Of a stretch of 64,000 nucleotides of DNA, positions 46,476-57,000 are shown in pieces. Numbering within the stretch: position 1 is the stretch's first letter; each line of letters begins with the position of its first letter. Position numbers and translations under genes: made by a program. The notes beneath the pieces are model-generated. The model saw nothing but the letters and a program-made list of their open reading frames with translations, was not told the DNA's origin and did not search any database. Where the stretch lies: contig OZ020261.1 in assembly GCA_963971285.1 (NCBI GenBank), positions 124,001 to 188,000 of the forward strand. Reading direction: 5' to 3'. This DNA comes from Astropecten irregularis (lineage: Eukaryota; Echinodermata; Asteroidea; Paxillosida; Astropectinidae).

Positions 46476-47010
46476 AAGCGTGAACGAGTGTCACAAAAGG
46501 GGATAACAGCAATTATGGTATTTTTTATCGAGGCACAAGTCACGCATGCCAAGCCCGAGTCAAATGGTCGGAGTTTTCGGGTTTTTTTTTTCATTCTGGG
46601 TACGAGTCATCGAAAACAAGGACTTGGGCTCGAGTCGTAGTCCGGGTTAGTCAGGTTGTATTATTGCTGTGTATATGTTATCTTTTCTTGATGTATTGTT
46701 ACATATTGTCATTATGTGAAGGAGAACCAACGAAATGAAATGAATTGAAAGGAAGTACAGTTATTGGTAAACCCATAAATCGACCGAGTTTTGTTGTCTT
46801 CTGTGTGTCAGCTGTATGTCTAACGTCGATGTGACAACGCACACTGGCCCATAGATATGACCCATTGGGAACCTTCTCGAAAGGTACCTTCATATCGGTT
46901 GAATATTGGCTAAAACATCAGTAGATTGTTTATTCTGTTAACAGGATTAAACAGTTCACTGGCCAAGCAGACCTGTTAAATTGTAATGTGGCCACACCAG
47001 ATATATCCTA
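46476..47010. other. No gene seen
   Basis: No ORF or repeat recognised apart from a homopolymer T run near 46580. Confidence 0.4.
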
Positions 47011-47479
47011 CAGTGTGCCCCCCAAAAAAAAAAAAAACCATAGAAATAGTATGTTTGTAGGTATTTGATTTTTAGTCTAACACATTCAATATCTCCCAGG
47101 CCATGTTCTGATGAAATTTCAATGCAATCCATGTATGCATCACTGAGCAATTACTGATTGTCTGGAAAAGTCAATGGTGGTCATCTTAACATTCTTAGTT
47201 GTGATCTGTAAATCTCCCCTCAATGTGCCCGCCCACATTCACTACACACAGATCACCACTGAGATGACCACATCTGTCACTCGTTTGTAATGGTAGCAAA
47301 ATGGACTTTTCAAGACAATCAGTAATTGCTCGGTAATGCATGAATGGATTGCATTGAAATTTGGCCAGAATTTACCCAGTGAAATAGTGAATGGAATAAA
47401 CAAAAAATCAAATAGCTGAATACATACAACTTCTTTTCATAATTTTTTGAAAAAGGGTATCGTTTTGGGGGACACACTG
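47011..47479. mobile_element. 469-bp Tc1/mariner-type MITE with TA duplication
   Basis: TIR CAGTGTGCCCCCCAAAA and inverted TTTTGGGGGACACACTG, flanked on both sides by TA (47009-47010 and 47480-47481), the Tc1/mariner target. The arms pair for about 150 bp (for example CATGTATGCATCACTGAGCAA against its counterpart at 47325-47345). No transposase. Confidence 0.85.
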
Positions 47480-47639
47480 TATATCTGATAACGGTTGGCA
47501 CTGATAACTCAGGCTAGTTTGCAGTTTTGTGGTCGTTTTTACCATGGAGCTATAAAACAGATATAGCTCCATGTTCTTACCATACTGAGAAACAAAATGT
47601 GCGCTTGGGAGATATAATTATTCCCTTCTCTTTAGCACT

Positions 47640-48080
47640 TTAAAGGTAATATCATACTCTGGTTTGGAGAGTCTGCTGAGGACGAACAGAGCACACTGTT
47701 CGGAACGTCGAGATACCAACGGTTCTTCTCAAAATCTCACAGTTACAGAAGAGATAACACGGTGTCACCGCAAACCTACCTTATTTTAGTACTTACACCA
47801 TGCATATAGCTTCTTCTTTTTTTCACAAAACTTTGCCAAGGTGCACAAGCCTCAAAACGCCATTTGTATCATTTTGTACTGGTCTAACTTTACTGTATGA
47901 AGTTGCTTTGGGTCACTCTGCCGATAGTAATTGACCTTTTTCCTTGATGAACACAGAATTTGCTGGCAGGATTATCAGCTCAAATATTACAAATGAAATT
48001 GTCACCGAAGGTTGATGACTCCTCTACCGAGGTCACCTAGAAAGTCCTGCATGCGCTGTAGATTCGAATAGGGCGTCAAA
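47640..48080. other. Upstream region of the defence-peptide gene; solitary K-family terminus
   Basis: TTTAAAGGTAATATCATACT at 47638-47657 matches the K-family MITE terminus, but no body follows. The rest shows no repeat or ORF. It is the immediate 5' flank of the gene starting at 48149 and presumably holds its promoter. Confidence 0.4.
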
Positions 48081-48084
48081 ATGC

Positions 48085-48090
48085 TTATAA
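48085..48090 (+). promoter_or_regulatory. Candidate TATA box of the defence-peptide gene
   Basis: GCTTATAAGG lies about 60 bp before the ATG at 48149. A start site about 30 bp downstream would give a short 5' UTR of about 30 nt, typical of compact secreted-peptide genes. No experimental support. Confidence 0.4.
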
Positions 48091-48148
48091 GGCCACCGTT
48101 TGGACTGGTTTGGTACATTCATCTCACCGAGACTACCAGACCTACACC

Positions 48149-50508
48149 ATGGCTCGCTCAATGCTGTTAGTCTTGCTCGTCGCTTGTGTCGCAGTTATTG
48201 TGGCAGGTAAGTTATATTTTATTGAAAGTGTGTTTTTACTTTTTATCCTTAGTTTAAATTGTCCACGTTGGTTGAATATATAATATTGGAACATGCCAGC
48301 ACAAGAATACATACTGCGCATGTGTGGATGTCGATTTGATATCGCCAATTTGCATCTTTTGTTACAATTTTCCTTTCCTTTGTTGCCGGTGCGTGGTGCA
48401 ATGCACAACCGCAAATGTGTGTCCTTGCGCAGTCTGAAAGTAGAGCACTGTAATTGAAATAAGTATTTAGTATTCCTAAAATAAACTATTGTTTGTAACA
48501 ATCGAAACTATGTGCAAGGAAGTGATCAAAATTTTTCTTAGTTGACTTCTCTGGGTAGAAACTTTTTTCTGAAGAGACCAGTTTTTAGCATCTGACTGCC
48601 AAATGAACACAGATAATTGACTATCGGGTACACCACCAACGTAGGGCTGGATATCTCAGTTAGTAAAGCGCATGTACGGCATTCAGGAGGTCGCTGGTTC
48701 GAATCCCGCCCCAGTCAATATTTCTTTGTTCACTTTTCAATGACTGAAAAGTCAGTTAGTTCCCCTTGTGGTTATATGATGATTGTATAAGACCGGTTTT
48801 TAGTTAGTTGGAATAATGTAAAAAGCTTATTCGTCCATTATGTTTGCTTTGATATGGTATTTCCTGGCGTCGCTCTGAACAGCCCTGCACATACATTTTG
48901 TTTTTGTATGGGCTCAATTCTGCCTTCTTCTAATCCATAATGTCTACCACACAAAGTCCGTACTATGAGGAGGTCCCCAAACATTCGGCTGACCACGTTT
49001 CAGTAGCTAGATGTGCATCTCCAAAAGGAACCAAATCTCATTTGTGATGTAAATTAGTTGGGTTCGAAATCATTTTTGAATAATGGCATACTAAACTGTG
49101 TATGTACTTTATGTCCATGTACATGTACACGGCGTTTAAAGTAGACTTCATGTTTGCTGTATAATATGCAACGTATCTTCTGCTTATAATGTGAAGTATG
49201 CCTGCATCATGATAGATCAAGCACTAGCGAGTGTGGAAGTTCGCATTGTACATTCACCGGCCGACCTAAAATCCCCAACCAAAAGGGTATCAAGTGTGAG
49301 TAATCTCGTTCCTTTTACGTTTCAGATGAAATCACTGAAGCCGATCTGCCCAACACCAACGTGGAAGAAACTGACGAGAGTCGTTTTGATGAACAAGCAG
49401 ACCTTGTCGATTCAGACACTGAAGATGAGGACACGGACCTTTTAGATGAGGAGGACACTGATCTTGAAGACGCGGAGCTTGATGATGAGGACGCGGACCT
49501 TGCTGTGGAGGTCGTAGACCTTGAGGAAGACGAGGAAAGGTAGGCTTATTTCAATGACCAAATCACTTTATATGTATGATGAATTCGACCTTTTTGTTTT
49601 AAAAGGCCCAAATAAACGATCAGTTCTCATTGCATTTTAATTGGAGGGCACGTCTAAGCTATAAACACACATCCAAAAGAAAAAGAATTCCTATGACTGA
49701 TATAAATCCGGATTCTGTACGCTTACAGGAGCTTCGTGCACATGGTTGTATTTGCGAAAAATGATGCAAAACGTTCGAATTCCTATCGAATCATTAGTGT
49801 CATGAGTAACGAATTATCTTCGACTGCTATCTTAATGTATATCCAAACAATTAGTTTAATTTCAATAATTACTTTCCAAGATTAAGGTATTGTAACTGTG
49901 ATGTTTGAAGGTAGGCCTACTATCAAAAAAGGCAGTATACCGAAATGGAAATCTTCAGATATTTTACCTACACTTACAGGGTATAAAGATTGAGATAGTA
50001 GAAACATACCGTTAACGACTTTCTGCCTGAAATGCTGTATTTATCCAGAAAAATATCAAACCAAAGGCCCCCCCCCCATACAACAAAATATTTTGATATT
50101 GTAAAGATTAAAACGGTGAAAAGATTCAGAATTTATTTTGGGCGTTTCCAGCGTTTTCTCAAAAAGGGGGCACATATTGGACTGAAAATTTCACAGATTT
50201 CTTTGACAAAAAACAAAAGATGATATAAACTTAATTTTTTTTTCTCTTCTAGCCAACCCATGATGAGCGAGCGCCGTAGTCGTAGATGCAGGACTATGCG
50301 GTGTTTGAGGCGGAAGTGCCGGGGGAACAAAAAATGCCTGAAGTGCATGAGATCTAGAAAGTGTCGTAACTTTGCCGCCAGAATAGCAAGGTGTATGCGC
50401 TTTCGCAGATGTCGTGGCCGTCTTTTCCGTCATCGGAAGTGCAGTCAGCGCAAATGGTGTCGCAACCTTCGTCGTCATTACCGTGCCCGCCACCGTCGCC
50501 GTGGTTAG
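48149..50508 (+). CDS. Precursor of a 10-cysteine, Arg/Lys-rich secreted peptide (antimicrobial-peptide-like), 175 aa
   Basis: Three exons: 48149-48206, 49326-49539, 50253-50508; all GT-AG, and the phases (1, then 2) join into 528 nt with stop TAG. Exon 1 is almost exactly a signal peptide (MARSMLLVLLVACVAVIVA). Exon 2 encodes an acidic propiece (residues 20-91) with about 20 Asp and 18 Glu and a single Arg, built on D-L/D-T-D-L repeats. Exon 3 encodes about 84 residues with about 30 Arg and 7 Lys and ten Cys at 103, 108, 113, 119, 122, 128, 138, 144, 154 and 160, ending RHRRRG. Signal peptide, anionic pro-region and cationic Cys-rich mature part is the plan of animal defence-peptide precursors such as echinoid strongylocins, but the cysteine pattern matches none I recognise. 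A final Gly could be a C-terminal amidation signal. Intron 1 holds a SINE; intron 2 a Kolobok-like MITE. A protamine-like role is unlikely given the signal peptide. Confidence 0.8.
48580..48775 (+). mobile_element. SINE family 1, copy e, in intron 1 of the peptide gene
   Basis: CACCACCAACGTAGGGCTGG, A-box region CTCAGTTAGTAAAGCGC, B box GGTTCGAATCC, then TTTCTTTGTTCACTTTTCAA and a GTTCCCCTTGTGGTTAT tail. Same orientation as the gene. Confidence 0.8.
49907..50237 (+). mobile_element. Kolobok-like MITE (K family) forming the 3' end of intron 2 of the peptide gene
   Basis: Contains ACAGGGTATAAAGATTGAGA, GAAACATACCGTTAACGAC, CTGCCTGAAATGCTGTATTT and GCGTTTTCTCAAAAAGGGGG in family order, ending AAAAGATGATATAAACTTAA. 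The T-rich tract and acceptor TTCTCTTCTAG of exon 3 begin directly at its end, so branch point and part of the acceptor context may come from the MITE. Confidence 0.75.
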
Positions 50509-50879
50509 TTGCTGTCGCTTTGCAATGGTTATGAAAATAGCTAAAATTTATAATGACGTTGATCAATACTTATGACGGTATATAACACTCTTGTGATGGC
50601 CAAAGTATAATGGCATCACACCACACTCTTGTAATGGGTAAAGTATATTCTTTAAATGGAACACTCTAAATGAAAATTTACCTCGATAAAATGAATATTT
50701 AGGACGAATTTCCAAAATTCTGTAGAACACACAAACACAAATTTAGCGAAAAAGTTGACACGATGAAGTTAAGTCTTAGAAACTCTAAGTTACTCAATGT
50801 AGTTTTTAAAATATATTTGCTATAGGTGATGGAGTGAGTTTGTATTTGTGTATCTTGTCATGTGGCGTAACTGAGGTCT

Positions 50880-50930
50880 GGCAAGTGCATAGAGCTATAT
50901 ATATATATATATATATAATACAGCTCTATG
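50880..50930. repeat. (AT)n hairpin
   Basis: CATAGAGCT followed by about eleven AT dinucleotides and then AGCTCTATG: a palindrome centred on an AT microsatellite, in the likely 3' UTR of the peptide gene. Confidence 0.8.
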
Positions 50931-51079
50931 TGCAAAGTGTTGCACTTGCTCCGTGCGCTACTTGTTGAAGTTCGCGCCACTAAACAGGACTCTAAAACGG
51001 CTCATAATGATATTAAAATGATATAAAAACATTAATCCTTCTACTCGGGTGTCATGGTATCTATTTGTCTTCATGCAGA

Positions 51080-51085
51080 AATAAA
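51080..51085 (+). terminator. Candidate polyadenylation signal of the peptide gene
   Basis: AATAAA in GCAGAAATAAAATTTTT, about 570 nt after the stop codon at 50508. It is the first canonical hexamer noticed downstream. Confidence 0.35.
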
Positions 51086-51145
51086 ATTTTTAAACGCAAA
51101 CGCTCATGTTTCCGTATTCAAATAATTGTGTTGCTTAGAAATATA

Positions 51146-51505
51146 GGTAATATCATACTTTGGTTTTTATGAAAGAAATACAGATTCATGGGCAAAACTA
51201 TCAAGACAGAGAAAAAGACAGTCATCTGTGAAAATTTCAGTCCCATACGGCGCCCACGTTTTCAGAAAACAGTGAAAAACAGCCATATGATGTCTTTAGT
51301 CTTTTCTCTTTTATGTTTGATCTTTTAAAAGACCAAAAAGATTTTCGGGCGTTGTTTCACAAATGTCTTGATAAATACACCATTTCAGGCAGAAAAATGC
51401 TAACAGTATGTTTCTACCACCAACATCTTCATACCCTGTAAGTTATACGTAAATCTGTGAACATTTCTGTTTTGGTTTCTTACCAAAGTATGATACTTCC
51501 AGTTC
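51146..51505 (-). mobile_element. Kolobok-like MITE (K family), reverse copy downstream of the peptide gene
   Basis: Reverse order of family blocks: AGGTAATATCATACTTTGG at the left, CACGTTTTCAGAAAACAGTG, a central TGATCTTTTAAAAGACCA, CATTTCAGGCAGAAA, TATGTTTCTACCACCAACATC, and ACCAAAGTATGATACTTCC at the right. Confidence 0.75.
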
Positions 51506-51984
51506 TGTGACCAGACTACTGTATGTGAAAGTAAAATACATATCATCACGAAAAACAACCACAAGACAAAACAAAACAAAGTAAATAAAAAAATCAAAAA
51601 ACTAAAACAACAAACCTCAAAATAAACGTTTACAATATCCAATCACTTTGGAAATATACCTGATTTGATTGTCATTGTTCTGCAATACAAAGGAACGTTT
51701 AATCTTGGCCCAAATTAAACAACATTCAAGCTTTCAAACTCTTAAAACTGAGCACAAGATGAAAGTCCCAAGTTTCTCAAAGACTCTTGTTTGTTCCTTG
51801 GGGCAAGTCTCCTTAGTGCACGTGCCTCGCTCATCCTGTCCCTACCTTCCTTGTCTCTCCACATTCTCTCTCAGCATCTCCTCAATATAAGTGAGCATGT
51901 AGCAGTTGTTGTTATGAAGGACACCTCTAGGGGCGGATCCGGGGCGTGGGTTGAGGCGCGCGCCCCCTTTTCTTCCAGAAAAAA

Positions 51985-52175
51985 ACAAACAAACAAACAA
52001 ACACCCCAACAAACAAACAAAGACAAATTGACTAGAGCGGGATTCGAACCGGCGACCTCCTGAATACCGTACAGGAGGTCGCCGGTTTGAATCCCGCTCC
52101 AGTCCATTTTTCCTCGTTCACTTTTCAATGACTTTAAATTCAGTCAGTTTCCCTTATGGTTATTTCATGAAAAAA
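51985..52175. mobile_element. SINE family 1, copy f, rearranged into a perfect foldback
   Basis: At 52030-52104 the 3' half of the tRNA-like head (GAGCGGGATTCGAACCGGCG) is followed after a 9-nt loop by its own inverted complement. The normal 3' SINE tail (TTTCAATGACTTTAAATTCA, TTCCCTTATGGTTATTTCAT) follows. The 5' half of the SINE is missing. It is preceded by a CAAACAAA low-complexity stretch. Confidence 0.8.
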
Positions 52176-52680
52176 AAAAAGAAAGAGGAAAGAAAAAAAG
52201 AGAAAGAGGAAAAAATAGGGAAATAGGGAAAGAAAACAAATATTGCTGTACTGTTACACTGCTAACCTCATGTGGGTGGAGGACGAGTGACCAAACCCAA
52301 TGATATGTCCAGCTCTGTGTTGGAGGTCCCTTCAAAATAGGCATCGTGGCTGGATTTCATTCATCTTTAAGATTAATCTTGAGTTTCTCTGAACACATTC
52401 ATCTGGATTGTAGATTGACATATATTTTTTTGAGATTCATTGTGTCAAATCCAGTGTAAAGATTAAATACTGTACTCACCATTTAGGTGACGTTTCACTG
52501 AAAAGCTACAAGTTTCATCAGACTGGCGACTCATACCACTGCTCACTGTCCTTTTATTGACGCTGAAGACTGCCGTAGAGGGCGTGGTAATGAGACCGTC
52601 AACGGCCTCCTCGTCCCTGATGAGCACATTCTCACCTCTCCTCACTGGCTAAAGGAATCCATTTGGATCAGGAGGAGAGG
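52176..52680. other. No gene seen
   Basis: Purine-rich GAAAGAGGAAA stretch at 52165-52225, then unremarkable sequence up to the composite repeat. Confidence 0.4.
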
Positions 52681-53082
52681 TGACACAAGTAGGGTTATTC
52701 GGTAATAGGGCGTTCCAGGACTGGGGAGCTTAATAGCAATTAGTTTCAGGCGAATGACACTGGATATTTATTATATCTTTTTCATTTGGCTTCGTAGGCA
52801 ATGCATCAGAATATAACATATTGCATATGCATCAGAATATATATTGGATGGTGTTTGAAAGACAGCAGGCATGATGGAGAATTAATGTAGGAACTAAAAA
52901 AGAAAGGATCCATCATTCATTCACTCTTAAACTTAATACTTTACATTGCTGCAAATTAATTTCCAATTGTTTCCCAGTTTTTTGTTGTTGTTTTTTGTTT
53001 TGTTTCTTCGAATCACATTGAAAAGAATAGGCCCACTTGCATAATCATCAAATAAAACAGTTAAGTAAACTGTTTAAATATA

Positions 53083-53425
53083 CTTTGGTAGCATACCGAA
53101 GCAGAAATCCTCACAGATTTACCTATAACTTACTGGGTATAAAGAAGGTGCTGGTAGAAACAAAGAAATTGTTTTGCCCGAAATGGTATTTATCAAAAAA
53201 AGAGTAAAACCAAGGACCAAAAACAGTTTTGATCTTTTAATGATCAAACATAATTGTGAACAGATTTTTTTTAAATATGTGGAAATGTTCACTGTTTTCT
53301 CAAAAAGTAGGCACCGTGTGGGACTGAATTTTTTTTACACATGACCACTACTGTATCTTACTTGATATTTGTTCCCATGAATCTCACTTTCTTTGACAAA
53401 AACCAATCTATGATTACCTTTAAAG
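53083..53425 (+). mobile_element. Kolobok-like MITE (K family), first copy in unit C
   Basis: TTTAAATATACTTTGGTAGC at the start and AACCAATCTATGATTACC before TTTAAA; nearly identical to the copies at 42655 and 59808. Confidence 0.75.
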
Positions 53426-54064
53426 ACAATAATTTGATTGTCATCACGAAAGTTTTTTTTTTTTTTTACGATGACGAACCCGATTTTATAAACTGTTTTC
53501 ACGAGGTATATTGCACGAAGCTGTATTGGGGACATGCTGAAAAAATAACATATATGGTACGACAGGTGATGGTAGAAACATACCGTTACACAAATTCTGC
53601 CTGATAATAATGCACTATTTATCTAGAAAATCTATAAAACCAATGACCAACATTATTTTTGATCTTTTAAAGATCAAAAATAGAAGAGAAAAGACATGAT
53701 AAATACTGTGGTCGTTATTTTTCACTGTTTTCTCAAAAAGTGGACATCGTATTATCATGGGACCGTTAAGAACTTTGGCTCGACCGATTCTGAATACCAT
53801 AGTCCCGTTATGGTCAGTATAAAAGAGACTATTATGAAAATCGCGGCCCTAGCGCCCCCCCATATTGTGTCCTTGCTGTGCATGTGGTAGCTCATTTCCC
53901 ATTGATTATTCGTTATTATGCTAGTGACCATGTATTGACCAATAACTGATCACTGTAATTGCAAGGGTGAGCTAAAGTTCTGAACTTGCAAGGCCTCGTG
54001 GCACGATCGTCCGATCCGAGATGATGCAATAGCTAGGCCCCAAAAGCTGTTGCTGCGTCACAGC

Positions 54065-57000
54065 TAGTCTTGATCCAAGACCGATATTACCGTTTGTCCC
54101 ACTCCGACAGCACCGATATAATCAACGAACTCGCTGGCCTGCTGCCACTGGTACCTGTGCCGCCGCTGGTACGCGTGCATGCTGTGAACGAATATCGGTC
54201 TTGATTCAAACCTCACGACCCGTGAAATTCCGAGGACATTCCAAGCATACCTCAAATACCTGCTTTCTATGCACTAGCGCGCTGTGACGTATGAGTGTTA
54301 TATGAATGAATGCGTCTGGTAACTAGTGTTCTTGTAATGTTGTAATTGTGAAGTATAATGCTATGCCTATGCAGTGTAACGTAATTTCATTCTCTCTTGT
54401 GCTATGGTTGTATCTGATTTCCTAACATTTGCCGCCCAAAAATTGAATAGAATTCTCAGTTTTAAATTGAGAATTTGGGGCTCAAGTTGTCTAACCTCCT
54501 CGTGGTGAGCCCTGGTAACTGTGCCAACAGCTTCCTGTTGACTCAGGCGAATGACAGCACTAGAGATTACTACTGCTACTACTGCTACTACTGCTACTAC
54601 TGCTACTACTACTGCTACTACCTCCAAGTAAAGATGACCTCTCGACAGATGCAGTCTGGCCTTACCCCTTCCCCGGAACACGTGCCCTCCTCAGGGCAGG
54701 CACCAGCTGGTGTCACGCCGGATGGGATATCAGTCCTGCAACTGAATGTAGAAGGTATCACGAAGTCCAAGATTTCAGTAATTGAACACCTCCTTCAGTC
54801 ACAACAATTCACTGTCATCCTCCTTCAGGAGACTCACTCCAAAGAAGCCTCCAAGCTGAAGATCCCTGGTTATGTCCTAGCAGCCCACACAAAGAGTGAT
54901 GTCCATGGCATTGCATCCTTTGTGAGACACTCCACCCAATGGCGAGAGCTTGGTACATCTGCTCCTGATTCGAGCCTGGAATGGGCAGCCACTGAGGTGG
55001 AAGGCGTCACCATTGTTAATATCTACAAACCACCTCCTTTTCGGCTCCAACCTGACTCAATCCCAGTCTTTACCAGTCCGTGCATCTATGCCGGTGATTT
55101 CAACTGCCGAAGTACAACCTGGGGCTACTCTTCATCGAACCCAGATGGTGATACTCTCGAAGACTGGGCATCGGCCTCTGGTATGCACCTCCTTCACGAT
55201 CCCAAGCAGCCAGATAGCTTTCATTCTGGCCGCTGGAACACAACGTCCAACCCAGACCTAGCATTTGTCAACTTAGACGGTCCAGTACCCTCCCGCATCA
55301 TCCTGGACCACTTCCCCAGATCACAACACAGGCCCTCACTGATCATCTCGGAAAGTCCAATCACATCAATCCCTTCCAAGCCAGTGAAGAGGTGGAACTT
55401 CCGCAAGGCCAACTGGACCCAGTTCGAAAGTCTTGTGGATTCAGGTGTTGACGATCTTCCCCCCTCCTCAACTGCCAACCTGGACCAAGCATACTCTTCT
55501 TTCTGCAACCTCCTTATCAGTGCAGCAAAAGCCACCATCTCTCGCGGCTTCCGCAAGCGCTACATCCCACTTTGGGACGATGAGTGCTCTACCCACTACC
55601 AAGACTTCCTCCACACCCAACCTGGTGACGAAGATGCAGCTTCCAAGGCATCAGCACTGACTGACTGTTTAGACAGGAAACGCCGAGAACGCTGGGAGGA
55701 GACTGTACAAGGTATTGATTTCTCCCACTCCAGTAGGCGAGCCTGGAGAACTTTCAATCGTCTCACAGGCAGAAGCGCAAAATCCACACGATGCCCTGTG
55801 TCTGCGAATGCCATTGCAAAACAACTCTTGGAGAACGGGAAGTTCAAAGAAGCCAGCAAGGAGCATGCACGCCATGTTAAACAAGAAACATCCGCCCTGT
55901 GGCAAGCCCCTGGAGTCGACGGTTTCCTCTCTACTCCCTTCACCATCCAAGAGCTTACGCTAGCCGTCCGCCAACTCAAGAGTGGAAAGGCCCAGGGACC
56001 AGACAACATCCCTCCAGAGTTTCTTATCCACTGCGGCCCAAGATGTCTTGAATGGCTTAGGGAATTTTACTCCAAATGTCTCTCAAACACGACCGTACCC
56101 AAGATCTGGCGCAAGGCAACAGTCATCGCGATACCCAAACCCAAAAAGCCAACTGACGACCCGAAGAATTATCGTCCAATCTCGCTCCTTTGTGTCCCGT
56201 TCAAGCTCCTGGAAAGACTTCTCCTAGTTCGATTGGAACCTATCATCGATCCACAGCTGCCTAACGAGCAAGCTGGCTTCCGTCGTGGTAGGAGTACTGT
56301 CCATCAGATCGTCAACCTTACTGATGACATCGAGGAAGCTTTCGAAAAGGGCCTCAAGGCAGGCGTGATATTGGTGGACCTCACAGCCGCATACGACACG
56401 GTATGGCATCAGGGTCTTACCTTGAAGCTACTACGGACCATCCCTGACCGTCACTTTGTGCGGTTCATCTGTACTATCATCTCTAACCGCAGCTTCACAC
56501 TCAAGACAAGCGACGGGCAGGTCAGCCGTCTGCGCCGACTCAAAAATGGGGTCCCCCAGGGCTCAGTTTTGGCTCCGACACTCTTTAACATCTATCTCAG
56601 CGATCTTCCCCCAACCTCATCAACCAAGTACGCATATGCAGACGACCTTGCACTCCTGTATTCTGGTAGAAGCTGGACGACGGTTGAGAATACACTCTCA
56701 ACTGACATGGATGCCCTCGCTAAGTACCTGAGGACTTGGAGATTAAAGCTGAGCTCTGCAAAAACAACCGCGACGCCTTTCACCCTGAACACAAAGGAAG
56801 CTCACCGACAGCTTACAGTCAAGCTGGATGGCTCAACACTGCCGTGCAACCCCACCCCGACTTACCTTGGGGTGAAGATGGACAGACAACTCACCTTCAG
56901 ACAGCACATCGAGGCACTGCGTGGCAAAGTGGCGTCAAGGAATAACCTCCTACTTCGTCTCGCTGGCTCAACCCGGGGAGCTTACACAAGCACTCTCCGA

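Noticed and set aside
50260-50508. Exon 3 of the peptide gene as an independent basic protein starting at its own ATG
   Set aside because: The upstream signal-peptide and acidic exons join it in phase with good GT-AG sites, giving a coherent secreted precursor.
54475-54633. N-terminal extension of the LINE ORF
   Set aside because: Open only through a TAC/TGC microsatellite and a TTG; the first ATG at 54634 precedes the conserved endonuclease start.
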